From: an uncultured Terrimonas sp.
GTDB lineage: Bacteria > Bacteroidota > Bacteroidia > Chitinophagales > Chitinophagaceae
Reading direction: 5' to 3'
Assembly (NCBI GenBank): GCA_946886925.1
Contig: CAMPJQ010000135.1
Coordinates: 1 to 7,157 of the forward strand
DNA: 7,157 nt
Notes under the pieces: model-generated
The model's input: only the letters and a program-made list of their open reading frames with translations
Databases searched by the model: none
Told to the model about the DNA's origin: nothing
Shown: positions 6,263 to 7,157 of the stretch, piece by piece
How the letters are laid out: the number at the start of each line of letters is the position of its first letter
How positions within the stretch are numbered: the stretch's first letter is position 1
Program-made: the position numbers and the translations under genes

Positions 6263-7138
6263 ATGAATACGAGAATTTTACTTTTGGCAGCAGTCGCGGT
6301 TGGATTAAGCAGTTGTTCAACGATGTATAAATCGGGACAAACACCCGATGATGTGTATTATTCTCCTGCACCACAGCAACGGGTAGCCTATTCCAATGAT
6401 GACGATGAATATTATGATAACAACAACGAAGGACAGGATGAGTACGTAGACGTACAAACAGAGCAGGACCGTTCCGCATACAGCAGTGAAGATAATTATC
6501 TGCGCATGAAAGTAAGGAATCGTTCTTTATGGTCTTCCTTAGATGATTATTCGTACTATGGAGGCGGTATGTATTCTCCTTTTTCTTATGGCAGTAGCTT
6601 TGGGATGGGTTTAGGTTATTACAATCCTTATTCATTTTATTCTCCCTATTCTCATTATGGCATAGGAATGGGTATGGGCTATGGCTGGGGTGGTTTGTAC
6701 AATGGTTTTTATAACCCTTATTCATTTTATAATCCTTATTATTCTTACGGATATGGATCCGGACATTATTATTATCCCGGTTTAATTTCTACCAAACCCG
6801 GTAATGTAAGACCTGCGGGAACCTACACACCAAGGAGAGCAAATCTTGGCAGTTATGGCAGCAGGAGAAGCAACTCCGAAGTAAACAGCAGCAGGAATGC
6901 ACCTGTAAGGGTATTCAGGAATAACGACAATAATTATGTAAACCCACGCAGATCTTCGGGTAATACCAGTCCGCGCCGTTCTGTAGAAAGGAGTAACAAT
7001 AGCAGACCAACAAGAACTTTTGAACGCAGCAATAATACACCTTCAGCTCCAAGAGTTAGTCCCAGTTCAAATTCGGGCAGCAGGAGCAGTGGAGGCGGCA
7101 GTGCACCTTCCCGTTCACCCGGAAGAGGAGGCAGATAA
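6263..7138 (+). CDS. Tyr/Gly-rich lipoprotein of unknown function
   Basis: The start MNTRILLLAAVAVGLSSC is a lipoprotein signal peptide with lipobox LSSC, so Cys18 should be lipidated after export. There is no acidic cluster directly after Cys18 of the kind that directs Bacteroidota lipoproteins to the surface, so a periplasm-facing location is somewhat favoured. The mature protein has four bands. A segment with SGQTPDDVYYSPAP (24-37) looks like a conserved Bacteroidota block. An acidic Asp/Asn/Glu region (45-78) leads into YLRMKVRNRSLWSSLDD (79-95). Residues 96-173 hold 23 Tyr and about 19 Gly, with YNPYSFY twice, 30 residues apart. Residues 186-291 are basic and rich in Ser, Arg and Asn, with ERSNN twice. 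No enzyme domain is visible. The composition suggests a flexible, possibly self-associating envelope protein; the function is unknown. Confidence 0.85.
   Translation: MNTRILLLAAVAVGLSSCSTMYKSGQTPDDVYYSPAPQQRVAYSNDDDEYYDNNNEGQDEYVDVQTEQDRSAYSSEDNYLRMKVRNRSLWSSLDDYSYYGGGMYSPFSYGSSFGMGLGYYNPYSFYSPYSHYGIGMGMGYGWGGLYNGFYNPYSFYNPYYSYGYGSGHYYYPGLISTKPGNVRPAGTYTPRRANLGSYGSRRSNSEVNSSRNAPVRVFRNNDNNYVNPRRSSGNTSPRRSVERSNNSRPTRTFERSNNTPSAPRVSPSSNSGSRSSGGGSAPSRSPGRGGR
6626..6730 (+). repeat. Internal duplication, 90-bp offset
   Basis: The 15-bp sequence CCTTATTCATTTTAT occurs at 6626-6640 and again at 6716-6730, exactly 90 bp (30 codons) apart and in frame. It encodes the two YNPYSFY copies of the lipoprotein. 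The surrounding bases are more diverged but keep the Tyr/Gly pattern, which fits an old tandem duplication. Confidence 0.65.
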
Positions 7139-7157
7139 TTACACTATAGTGCGTAAT
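7138..7157. other. Palindrome directly after the lipoprotein stop
   Basis: CACTATAGTG (7142-7151) is a perfect 10-bp palindrome. ATTA (7138-7141) on its left and TAAT (7154-7157) on its right extend the symmetry around a 2-nt bulge. It begins in the stop codon and ends at the window edge. It could be part of a terminator or a protein-binding site; what follows is not visible. Confidence 0.3.

Noticed and set aside
6261..6725. Minus-strand 154-codon open frame antisense to the lipoprotein gene
   Set aside because: It arises from the biased Tyr/Gly codons of the plus-strand gene. Its product is a His/Asn/Cys mixture with no signal peptide or domain, and the plus-strand gene has a clear lipoprotein start.

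Overview
The window reads as ordinary chromosomal DNA from a member of the Bacteroidota, most likely the Chitinophagaceae/Sphingobacteriales side of the phylum. I infer this from the protein families, the near absence of Shine-Dalgarno sequences before the starts, a TAnnTTTG-type promoter element, and heptamer repeats of a kind I associate with intergenic DNA in this phylum. No RNA genes, CRISPR arrays, insertion sequences or phage genes are visible.

Layout: 1-300 has no convincing gene. It holds a strong hairpin (170-206), a smaller inverted repeat (6-44) and a weak promoter candidate for the first gene. Next come three plus-strand genes: glgA (glycogen synthase, 301-1761), glgC (ADP-glucose pyrophosphorylase, 1800-3074) and a 12-helix sugar transporter of the SLC45/sucrose-carrier kind (3190-4566). 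proS (prolyl-tRNA synthetase, eukaryote/archaeal-like class) lies on the minus strand at 4642-6120 and converges on the transporter. A 142-bp divergent region separates proS from a plus-strand gene for a Tyr/Gly-rich lipoprotein (6263-7138).

How the genes work together: GlgC makes ADP-glucose and GlgA polymerises it into alpha-1,4-glucan, so glgA-glgC is a compact glycogen-synthesis unit. Branching enzyme and phosphorylase genes are not in the window. The transporter plausibly supplies a sugar to the same metabolism. proS is housekeeping, and the lipoprotein has no recognised function.

The most unusual material lies between and within the genes. Heptamer-periodic repeats with inverted arms sit on both sides of the transporter gene. 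GlgC looks like the cyanobacterial/plant regulatory type rather than the enterobacterial one. The lipoprotein has a FUS-like Tyr/Gly segment built partly by a 90-bp duplication. I found no clear sign of a wholly new multi-gene system.
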